Of a stretch of 6,339 nucleotides of DNA, positions 1 to 5,490 are shown piece after piece (position 1 is the stretch's first letter; each line of letters begins with the position of its first letter). Location: the NCBI GenBank assembly GCA_905233335.1, contig CAJOED010000067.1, positions 6,782 through 13,120 of the forward strand, read 5' to 3'. The position numbers were made by a program, and so were the translations under genes. The DNA comes from an uncultured Synergistales bacterium (lineage in GTDB: Bacteria > Synergistota > Synergistia > Synergistales > Aminobacteriaceae). Under the pieces are notes generated by a model. That model was not told the origin of the DNA, did not search any database, and saw only the letters and a program-made list of their open reading frames with translations.

Positions 1-746
1 CCCGAATCATTCAGGAAGTGCCAGAAGCTCCCGATAGCGTTCGAGCCGCCTCCGACACAAGCAATAACAGCATCAGGCAGTCTCCCTTCACGCGCTAATA
101 TCTGTTCACGTATCTCTCGCGAAATCACCGACTGGAAATCGCGCACAATCGTCGGGAAAGGATGAGGCCCCATGACAGATCCTAAGCAGTAGTGAGTGTC
201 AGAAATTCTTGATGTCCACTCCCGGAAGGCTTCCGACACCGCGTCTTTGAGCGTACCTGTTCCCGTCTTCACCGGCACAACTTCAGAACCAAGCAGACGC
301 ATTCGGTACACGTTCAGGGCTTGACGTTTCGTGTCCTCCTCACCCATAAAGACAACGCACGACATACCCATTAACGCCGCCGCCGTTGCTGTAGCTACAC
401 CGTGCTGTCCTGCTCCTGTTTCAGCAATGAGCCGGGTCTTTCCCATTTTCTTCGCAAGTAGTGCCTGGCCAAGTACATTGTTGATTTTGTGCGCGCCAGT
501 GTGATTGAGGTCTTCCCGCTTGAGATATATTTTCGCCCCGCCAAGATCCTCCGTCATTCTCTGTGCGTAATACAATCTTGACGGCCGCCCGGCGTACTCG
601 TTGAATAAACCGGAAAGTTCTGCGTTGAATGCCGCATCATTCTTGTAGTAGTTGTAGGCTTGTTCGAGTTCTATTACTGCGTTCATGAGGGTTTCAGGTA
701 TGTACTGCCCGCCGTGAATCCCGAAACGCCCTGCCTTGTTCGTCAT
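1..746 (-). CDS. trpB: Tryptophan synthase beta subunit, TrpB (3' end cut off by window edge)
   Basis: This is the N-terminal 248 residues of the PLP enzyme that condenses indole with L-serine to give L-tryptophan, working in an alpha2-beta2 complex with TrpA. Reading the minus strand from the ATG at 746-744 gives MTNKAGRFGIHGGQYIPE, the usual TrpB opening. The segment NHTGAHKINN places the PLP-binding lysine at residue 87. The segment ETGAGQHG places the catalytic glutamate at residue 109. The PLP phosphate loop GGGSNA lies at 232-237, and the frame is open to the edge. The family is about 390-400 residues, so roughly a third is missing. The ATG overlaps the trpF stop (ATGA, 743-746). A strong AAGGGAG at 755-761 sits 8 nt upstream, so this start has its own ribosome binding site as well as coupling. 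The match is to the classical TrpB1 type. trpA is expected to follow beyond position 1. Confidence 0.97.
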   Translation of the reverse strand, partial: MTNKAGRFGIHGGQYIPETLMNAVIELEQAYNYYKNDAAFNAELSGLFNEYAGRPSRLYYAQRMTEDLGGAKIYLKREDLNHTGAHKINNVLGQALLAKKMGKTRLIAETGAGQHGVATATAAALMGMSCVVFMGEEDTKRQALNVYRMRLLGSEVVPVKTGTGTLKDAVSEAFREWTSRISDTHYCLGSVMGPHPFPTIVRDFQSVISREIREQILAREGRLPDAVIACVGGGSNAIGSFWHFLNDS

Positions 747-1342
747 GATATGTTCTCCCTTCTCACTGCCGACACAAACGCCGACATTTTCTCTCTGTCC
801 TTCATGCCGTCCGTCTCAATCCCGGAACTGACATCAACCGCAAACGGTGAAAGCTCATCTATCGCCCGCCTGACATTGTCGGCTGTCAGTCCTCCCGCGA
901 GAAAGTACGAACGCTTTATGCCCTTCACCCCTGCCCAGTCGAATACAGCCCCCGATCCTGCTCCGCTGTCGAGAAGTATATAGTCCGCCGTGCTGTGTTC
1001 TGCCTCGTCGATATGCCCGGACGTGAATGCCTTGAGGATGATTTTTCCCGTGAGTTTGCGAATGTGCGTAATGTACTCGTCGTCCTCTTGGCCGTGAAGC
1101 TGTACGATGTCGATTATGCCCGCGCTGGTGAGTGCGTAGATGTTTTCGGGCTTCTCGTCAACGAACACACCGACAGCAGAAATTTCCGGGCGCAGTATAC
1201 TCCGTAACTTTTCGGCGTGTGCGGGGGAAACATAACGCTTACTCTTGGGAGCGAACACAAACCCGACATACTCCGGCAATAACTCATTCGCTGCTTCAAT
1301 GTCAGCAACTCTCGATAAGCCGCAAAGTTTTATTCTCGTCAT
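743..1342 (-). CDS. trpF: Phosphoribosylanthranilate isomerase, TrpF
   Basis: The 199-residue cytoplasmic (beta/alpha)8-barrel enzyme performs the Amadori rearrangement of N-(5-phosphoribosyl)anthranilate to CdRP, the third step from chorismate to tryptophan. The N-terminus MTRIKLCGL carries the general-base cysteine at residue 7. The catalytic aspartate is Asp125 in ILLDSGAGSG. QLHG at 81-84 and the phosphate-binding segments LAGGL (148-152) and VDVSSGIE (169-176) are all in place. The length is normal for a monofunctional TrpF, so it is not fused to TrpC as in enterobacteria. The ATG at 1342 overlaps the trpC stop by 4 bp, and the stop overlaps the trpB start by 4 bp. Only a weak GGAA-like ribosome site precedes it, so its translation probably relies on ribosomes finishing trpC. 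Confidence 0.96.
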   Translation of the reverse strand: MTRIKLCGLSRVADIEAANELLPEYVGFVFAPKSKRYVSPAHAEKLRSILRPEISAVGVFVDEKPENIYALTSAGIIDIVQLHGQEDDEYITHIRKLTGKIILKAFTSGHIDEAEHSTADYILLDSGAGSGAVFDWAGVKGIKRSYFLAGGLTADNVRRAIDELSPFAVDVSSGIETDGMKDREKMSAFVSAVRRENIS

Positions 1343-2115
1343 TGTTTCAGTTCCGCAAGCATTTTCTTTTTGTCGTCCGCACGCATGAGGGCTTCCCCCA
1401 CTAATACAGCGTCCGCTCCTATGTCGCGCAAAATTCTCACGTCTTCCGCACTCCGAACTCCGCTCTCCGACACAAAGACTACATCACCGGGTATCAGTGC
1501 CCGCAACTTTCTGCTGTTGTCCGTGTCTATCGTAAAGTCCTTCAGGTTTCTGTTGTTGACACCGATAATTCTCGCTCCTGCATTGACGGCTTCATGAACT
1601 TCATGCTCATCATGTGCCTCAACAAGTGCCGACAGTCCCAAGTCATCACAGAGAGATATGTATTCCCGCAAAGTTCCCTCACTCAACAGCGAGCATATCA
1701 GGAGCACAGCAGACGCACCGAGAATTTTCGCCTGATGTATCATGTAGCTGTCAATCACAAAATCTTTTCGCAGGCACGGAATGTTCACGCTTGAAGCAAT
1801 ATCTTTCAGGTACTCGTCCCGGCCAAGAAAATATTTCGGCTCCGTCAGAACAGAAATTGCATCAGCCCCGGCGGACTCATAATCGCGCGCAATCTCAAGA
1901 TACGGGAAATTCTCCGCAATAATTCCCTTTGAGGGTGAAGCCTTCTTGCACTCACATATGAACGCAAGCCCCGGACGTTTCAGCGCACGTTCGAACGCAA
2001 AATCACCTTTCGGGAGCAAGTGAGCTTTCTCACGGACGACAGCAGGAGGGAGCTTCTGTTTTTCTCTCTCTACTCTCTCACGCGTAAAATCTGCTATCTC
2101 GTCGAGAATATTCAT
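1339..2115 (-). CDS. trpC: Indole-3-glycerol phosphate synthase, TrpC
   Basis: The 258-residue (beta/alpha)8-barrel enzyme decarboxylates and closes the ring of CdRP to make indole-3-glycerol phosphate, the substrate of tryptophan synthase. The active-site blocks are visible in order: ECKKASPSKG with the catalytic glutamate at 55 and lysine at 57, CLRKDF with the general-acid lysine at 117, LVEAHDE with Glu166, GVNNRNL with Asn187-Asn188, and SESG with Glu217. VLVGEALMR near 238-245 is the usual phosphate-binding end of the barrel. Length is typical of a stand-alone TrpC. It overlaps trpD upstream and trpF downstream, each by an ATGA. I see no Shine-Dalgarno sequence before its ATG, so translation is probably coupled to trpD. 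Confidence 0.97.
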   Translation of the reverse strand: MNILDEIADFTRERVEREKQKLPPAVVREKAHLLPKGDFAFERALKRPGLAFICECKKASPSKGIIAENFPYLEIARDYESAGADAISVLTEPKYFLGRDEYLKDIASSVNIPCLRKDFVIDSYMIHQAKILGASAVLLICSLLSEGTLREYISLCDDLGLSALVEAHDEHEVHEAVNAGARIIGVNNRNLKDFTIDTDNSRKLRALIPGDVVFVSESGVRSAEDVRILRDIGADAVLVGEALMRADDKKKMLAELKQ

Positions 2116-3128
2116 GAGTTGCTGACCGTGATTAATTTTTCGAGTGTATCAAGTGCCCTGCCGCTGTCTATGATTTTCCCCGCAAGAATAATACCTTCCT
2201 TCATACTGTCGGCTTTCCCGGCAATGTAGAGTGCTGCTCCGGCGTTCATGAGTACGGCGTTCCGTTTGTGCCCGCGTTCACCCTTCAGGATTGCCCGGAG
2301 AATTTCAGCGTTCTCTGCGGGAGTGCCGCCCATGATGTCTGCTGGTGTGCTACGTTCGAGCCCGAAATCTTCAGGCGCAACCTTGTAGGACTTGTACCAC
2401 CCGTCGCGTATCTCACATATTGTTGTCGGTGCGCTGGTGGAAATTTCGTCGAGCTTGTCGTTCCCAAAAACTACCATTCCTCTCTTCACGCCCAAATTCA
2501 CGAGGACTTGTGCCAGAGGTGCTGCGAGATACTCATCATACACGCCGAGTAACTGCATTGAAGGTTTGCCGGGATTGGTGAGGGGGCCGAGAATGTTGAA
2601 CACCGTACGGAAGCCAAGCTCTTTGCGAATAGCTCCGACATACTTCATAGACGTATGATATTTCTGCGCAAAGAAGAAGCACATTCCGACTTCCCGCAGA
2701 AGTTCGACGCACTTTTCGGGGGACTGGTTGATGTTCACGCCGAGAGCCTCAAGACAATCCGCCGTCCCGCACTGTGAACTTGCCGCCCTGTTTCCGTGTT
2801 TCGCAACCTTGACTCCTCCTGCCGCAGAAACTATTGCTGATGTCGTCGATATGTTGAAGCTGTGAGCATTATCGCCTCCCGTGCCGACAATTTCGAGGGT
2901 GTCAAAGCCTGTTTCGACCTGCACAGCATGTTCACGCATTGCCGACGCACACCCGGCAATCTCATCGGTAGTTTCAGCCCGTGCGCTTTTCGTGGACAGT
3001 GCCGCAAGAAACGCCGCATTCTGTGTCGGAGTAGTCTCGCCGTTCATAATCTCATTCATTACTGTATAGGCTTCATTGTATGTCAGGTCGCCTTTGCTTA
3101 CGATTTTCACGATGGCTTCTTTTATCAC
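2112..3128 (-). CDS. trpD: Anthranilate phosphoribosyltransferase, TrpD
   Basis: The 338-residue enzyme transfers the phosphoribosyl group of PRPP to anthranilate, the second step of the tryptophan branch. The PRPP loop GTGGD is at 82-86 and NIST at 92-95. KHGNRAASSQCGTAD spans 110-124. GFRTVFNILGPLTNP at 172-186 contains the anthranilate-site arginine, and the metal-binding Asp-Glu pair is at 227-228. The start is a GTG at 3128: an in-frame TGA lies just upstream (3134-3132), AAGGGAG (3138-3144) sits 9 nt away, and the following residues match the normal TrpD N-terminus. An ATG at 3135 is out of frame and too close to the ribosome site. There is no TrpG glutaminase fusion. It is the first gene of the minus-strand operon, with no trpE or trpG before it, so the anthranilate supply is not encoded here. 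Confidence 0.97.
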   Translation of the reverse strand: MIKEAIVKIVSKGDLTYNEAYTVMNEIMNGETTPTQNAAFLAALSTKSARAETTDEIAGCASAMREHAVQVETGFDTLEIVGTGGDNAHSFNISTTSAIVSAAGGVKVAKHGNRAASSQCGTADCLEALGVNINQSPEKCVELLREVGMCFFFAQKYHTSMKYVGAIRKELGFRTVFNILGPLTNPGKPSMQLLGVYDEYLAAPLAQVLVNLGVKRGMVVFGNDKLDEISTSAPTTICEIRDGWYKSYKVAPEDFGLERSTPADIMGGTPAENAEILRAILKGERGHKRNAVLMNAGAALYIAGKADSMKEGIILAGKIIDSGRALDTLEKLITVSNS

Positions 3129-3137
3129 TCGTCATTA

Positions 3138-3144
3138 CTCCCTT
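3138..3144 (-). promoter_or_regulatory. Ribosome binding site that fixes the trpD GTG start
   Basis: AAGGGAG on the minus strand ends 9 nt before the GTG at 3128. It is only 2 nt from the out-of-frame ATG at 3135, which is too close to serve that codon. The same heptamer precedes trpB, so the first and fourth genes of this operon have strong sites while trpC and trpF do not. Confidence 0.65.
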
Positions 3145-3160
3145 CATAGAGTAGCTACGA

Positions 3161-3166
3161 ATTGTA
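3161..3166 (-). promoter_or_regulatory. Weak candidate -10 box for the trp operon
   Basis: TACAAT on the minus strand (5 of 6 to the TATAAT consensus), 33 nt upstream of the trpD GTG, is the best -10 candidate facing trpD. No good -35 hexamer is found at 16-18 bp spacing, so the call is tentative. Some promoter must lie near here, because the upstream neighbour is divergent and trpD is the first gene. I see no T-box, no Trp-codon leader peptide and no attenuator hairpin in the short leader. Confidence 0.25.
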
Positions 3167-3205
3167 CAGAAAAAATTTTTTATCGCACATGACACAAAAG
3201 CAACA

Positions 3206-3235
3206 TTCATTCATTTTTTTAGCAGATAGTATAAT
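3206..3235 (+). promoter_or_regulatory. Promoter for the chrA pair
   Basis: A perfect TATAAT lies at 3230-3235, 30 nt before the first transporter start. The best -35 is the weak TTCATT at 3206-3211 (18-bp spacing, 3 of 6 to TTGACA), and a T-run occupies 3214-3220 in the spacer. The -10 is convincing and the -35 is not, which could mean dependence on an activator or simply a moderate promoter. The box points away from trpD, making 3129-3265 a divergent control region. Confidence 0.55.
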
Positions 3236-3249
3236 GACTACGATTTTTC

Positions 3250-3257
3250 AGGAGGTG
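3250..3257 (+). promoter_or_regulatory. Strong ribosome binding site of the first chrA gene
   Basis: AGGAGGTG is a full match to the anti-Shine-Dalgarno sequence. It ends 8 nt before the GTG at 3266 and supports that codon as the start, although an ATT codon at 3263 is also in frame and closer. Confidence 0.7.
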
Positions 3258-3265
3258 TCTTCATT

Positions 3266-3799
3266 GTGAGATTATTAGCTGACCTGTTCTTGACGTTCGC
3301 AAAAATGGGAGCTGTAACTTTCGGCGGAGGCTATGCGATGCTTCCCATACTTCAGAGAGAGATCGTCGACAACAAGCACTGGGGAACGGACGAGGAACTT
3401 GCTGACTATTACGCGCTCGGACAATGTACGCCGGGAGTTATTGCTGTGAACGTTGCGACGTTTATCGGGCGCAAGACTGCGGGCAATATCGGCGGAGTAA
3501 TAGCTACTTTGGGCGTGGTGTTTCCGTCGGTGGTAATCATTACGCTGTTGGCGGGAGTAATTCAGGCGTATTCGTCGCTCGAATGGGTGAAAAATGCGTT
3601 CGGCGGGATTCGTGTGTGCGTGTGCGTGTTAATCTTCAACGCCGTAATAAAACTTTTCGCAAAGGCCATAATCGACAAAAAAACTCTGTGCATATATCTT
3701 CTTGTGCTTGCGGGAGCTGTCTTCCTGAACGTATCGCCGGTGGTGTTCGTGATATGTGCGGGAGTTGCGGGAGTAATCCTGAAGGTGATAGCGAAATGA
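3266..3799 (+). CDS. chrA: Short-chain ChrA-family (CHR) transporter, first subunit
   Basis: This 177-residue hydrophobic inner-membrane protein matches one half-domain of the chromate ion transporter (CHR) family. The family signatures are clear: FAKMGAVTFGGGYAMLPIL at 11-29 and GQCTPGVIAVNVATFIG at 52-68. Hydrophobic stretches follow at about 77-100, 115-132 and 140-173. Full-length ChrA proteins are about 400 residues with two such halves. Here the halves are separate genes, the known short-chain paired form, in which both proteins are needed. The GTG start has a perfect AGGAGG. The stop overlaps the next gene by ATGA, so the two are translationally coupled. Some family members export chromate, but many homologues in anaerobes have no proven substrate, so chromate efflux is an inference from family. 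A GT-rich alternating tract at 3611-3629 encodes RVCVC. Confidence 0.9.
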   Translation: MRLLADLFLTFAKMGAVTFGGGYAMLPILQREIVDNKHWGTDEELADYYALGQCTPGVIAVNVATFIGRKTAGNIGGVIATLGVVFPSVVIITLLAGVIQAYSSLEWVKNAFGGIRVCVCVLIFNAVIKLFAKAIIDKKTLCIYLLVLAGAVFLNVSPVVFVICAGVAGVILKVIAK

Positions 3800-4353
3800 T
3801 GATATACGCAAAATTATTCTGGGAGTTCTTTCAGACGGGCTTATTTGCTGTCGGCGGAGGCATGGCAACGTTACCCTTCCTCTATGATATTTCCGACAGA
3901 ACAGGCTGGTTCACTCACGCACAACTTGCGGACATGATTGCGGTAAGTGAGAGCACGCCCGGCCCCATCGGCATCAACATGGCTACGTATTCCGGCTACC
4001 TCACTGCTGGCATTCCCGGCGCAATAATCTCTACTCTCGGCCTCATCACACCGAGCATAATCGTGATACTCATCATTGCGGCGTTCCTGTATGCTTTCCG
4101 TGATAATGAGTACGTCAACGGTGCGTTTTACGGCCTGCGTCCTGCGAGTGCGGCGATGATTACGGCGGCGGGACTGATTGTTGCGCGTGTAGTGTTTTTC
4201 GGCGTGGATTTCGCGAACGGCGTAAACCTCAAAGCGGCGGTGCTTGCTGTCGTGTTATTGCTGCTGACTCACGTAATAACCTTCACGAAAAAACTTCACC
4301 CCGTAGTATTTATCTTACTTGCGGCAGTCGTCGGTGTAGTCTTCAAGTTCTAG
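3796..4353 (+). CDS. chrA: Short-chain ChrA-family (CHR) transporter, second subunit
   Basis: This 185-residue membrane protein is the partner half of the preceding gene. FFQTGLFAVGGGMATLPFL (11-29) and SESTPGPIGINMATYSGYLTAG (51-72) align position by position with the first protein's signatures, showing an old duplication. The second copy has Ser-Glu-Ser where the first has Gly-Gln-Cys before TPG. Hydrophobic segments lie at about 74-101, 115-136, 146-161 and 168-185. The frame stays open upstream to 3424, but that part only shadows the first gene. The ATG at 3796 (or the adjacent one at 3799) begins where homology begins, overlaps the previous stop as ATGA, and has AAGGTG 8 nt upstream. In characterised pairs of this family both subunits are required and are thought to sit in opposite orientation in the membrane. 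The substrate is not established here. Confidence 0.9.
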   Translation: MMIYAKLFWEFFQTGLFAVGGGMATLPFLYDISDRTGWFTHAQLADMIAVSESTPGPIGINMATYSGYLTAGIPGAIISTLGLITPSIIVILIIAAFLYAFRDNEYVNGAFYGLRPASAAMITAAGLIVARVVFFGVDFANGVNLKAAVLAVVLLLLTHVITFTKKLHPVVFILLAAVVGVVFKF

Positions 4354-4364
4354 GGTGAACGTGT

Positions 4365-4410
4365 GAGGCCGTAAGGTGAATTGTTCTCTCTCCGGCCTCG
4401 TTGTTATGTT
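4365..4410 (+). terminator. Inverted repeat between convergent genes, possible terminator
   Basis: GAGGCCG at 4365-4371 pairs with CGGCCTC at 4393-4399, a perfect 7-bp GC-rich stem around a 21-nt loop. It is followed by the T-rich TTGTTATGTT (4401-4410) on the plus strand. It lies 11 nt past the second chrA stop and just before the end of the convergent kinase gene. The long loop and interrupted T-run make it a mediocre intrinsic terminator. The minus-strand side is not followed by a T-run, so it would serve the chrA transcript only. Confidence 0.4.
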
Positions 4411-5446
4411 ATCGCTTGATGTCGTAGCTCATGTTCATGATGTTTCGTATTGTTTTTGCGTCGTCCGTAATGTTCCCGTCGCCGCGTATTGTGTGCTTGA
4501 TGACACTGCTTGCCACCGCAAAATTAATCATGTCATCGGGCGTGTAACCTTTCAGCATGGCATAAATCAATCCCGACGCAAACGCATCACCACCGCCGAC
4601 CCTGTCGAGAATCGTGAACGTGAATAATTTGCTCTCGTAAGTTCTTCCGCCGTACCACATGTATGCTTTGAGGCTGTTTTCGCTCCCTGTGTGCGCATAT
4701 CTGACATGACGGGCTATGCACTTGATGTTGTCGTAACGCCTCACGAACTCCTCGAACACTCCCGCCTGCTGTTCATAATTCGGCTGAAACGGGATGTCGT
4801 CTTTCACGTCCCCGCCGCTGTCTTTGGGCAGGTGATAAGGCTCAATCCCAAGCAGGACATCAACATACGGCAGGCATTGGGTGCAGAAATCTCTTGCTTC
4901 ATTCCACGTCCAAAGCGTACTCCTGAAATTGCCGTCGAAACTCACCGTTAATTTTTTCTCGCGCGCCTTCCGTAAAATTTTCAGCGTGAAGTCAGCACAA
5001 CTTTTCGAGAGTGCCGGAGTAATTCCGCTCATGTGAAGCCACCCGAAACCTTCAAGCAGTGCATCAACATCTACGCGCTCAAAATCGTATTCGGTGAATG
5101 CGCTGTGTTTGCGGTCGTAAGTTACTTTGCTGGGACGAATGCCGTATCCTGTTTCGAGGTAGTACGTGCCGAGTCTGTGCGTGGGAGTTTCTTCCGGCGT
5201 GCTGAGTATCACCGGCGAACAGTGAACGTCATTGCTCCGTAACATTCTCACCGCGCTTTTTCCGAGCGAGTTATCCGGGACGACAGAAAAGAATGTGCTG
5301 TCAATTCCCAGATTCGCCAGTGCAAGTGCGATGTTTGCCTCACTTCCTCCGTAACTTGCCTCAAAACTTGTTGCCGCGCGTATCTTGTCATAATGAGGAG
5401 GGGTAAGACGTAACATAATTTCACCGACAGTAATAAATTTCTCCAT
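4409..5446 (-). CDS. kdgK: PfkB-family sugar kinase, probably 2-dehydro-3-deoxygluconokinase (KDG kinase)
   Basis: This 345-residue cytoplasmic kinase of the ribokinase/PfkB family probably phosphorylates 2-keto-3-deoxygluconate to KDPG, feeding pectin or hexuronate breakdown into glycolysis. The N-terminus MEKFITVGEIMLRLTPP and the substrate-side GGSEAN (33-38) are typical of KDG kinases. So are YYLETG and RPSKVTYDR at 96-112, and SGITPALS at 140-147. The PfkB signature DRVGGGDAFASG at 281-292 supplies the anion hole and the catalytic base Asp287. The start is taken as the ATG at 5446, because the upstream in-frame GTG (5455) lies inside the ribosome binding site. No KDPG aldolase or uronate gene is nearby, so substrate assignment rests on sequence alone; another ketose or deoxyketose kinase is possible. 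It lies 44 bp downstream of the broken glycosyltransferase on the same strand and ends convergently with the chrA pair. Confidence 0.85.
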   Translation of the reverse strand: MEKFITVGEIMLRLTPPHYDKIRAATSFEASYGGSEANIALALANLGIDSTFFSVVPDNSLGKSAVRMLRSNDVHCSPVILSTPEETPTHRLGTYYLETGYGIRPSKVTYDRKHSAFTEYDFERVDVDALLEGFGWLHMSGITPALSKSCADFTLKILRKAREKKLTVSFDGNFRSTLWTWNEARDFCTQCLPYVDVLLGIEPYHLPKDSGGDVKDDIPFQPNYEQQAGVFEEFVRRYDNIKCIARHVRYAHTGSENSLKAYMWYGGRTYESKLFTFTILDRVGGGDAFASGLIYAMLKGYTPDDMINFAVASSVIKHTIRGDGNITDDAKTIRNIMNMSYDIKR

Positions 5447-5452
5447 AAAATT

Positions 5453-5458
5453 CACCTC
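5453..5458 (-). promoter_or_regulatory. Ribosome binding site deciding the kdgK start
   Basis: GAGGTG on the minus strand ends 6 nt before the ATG at 5446. The GTG at 5455-5453 is part of this site and so is an unlikely start. Choosing the ATG removes three residues and leaves the usual KDG-kinase N-terminus. Confidence 0.7.
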
Positions 5459-5490
5459 GCTTTATAAAAAATACGCTGTCAGATAAATTT

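Noticed and set aside
660..3149. Many plus-strand open frames of 60-100 codons across the trp genes
   Set aside because: All lie opposite well-supported trp genes, show no family motifs, and lack convincing ribosome sites; they are antisense shadows.
3129..3230. Tryptophan leader peptide or attenuator before trpD
   Set aside because: Short minus-strand frames here contain no TGG codons, lack ribosome binding sites, and I find no alternative hairpins or T-box sequence.
3424..3795. N-terminal extension of the second chrA frame, making a 309-residue protein
   Set aside because: It only shadows the first chrA gene in another frame, has no family similarity, and true homology with an ATGA-coupled start begins at 3796.
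5447..5490. Promoter for kdgK in the gap after the glycosyltransferase
   Set aside because: TTGTAA and TATTTT can be found at 17-bp spacing, but the start point would fall almost on the ribosome site and the match is poor in AT-rich DNA.
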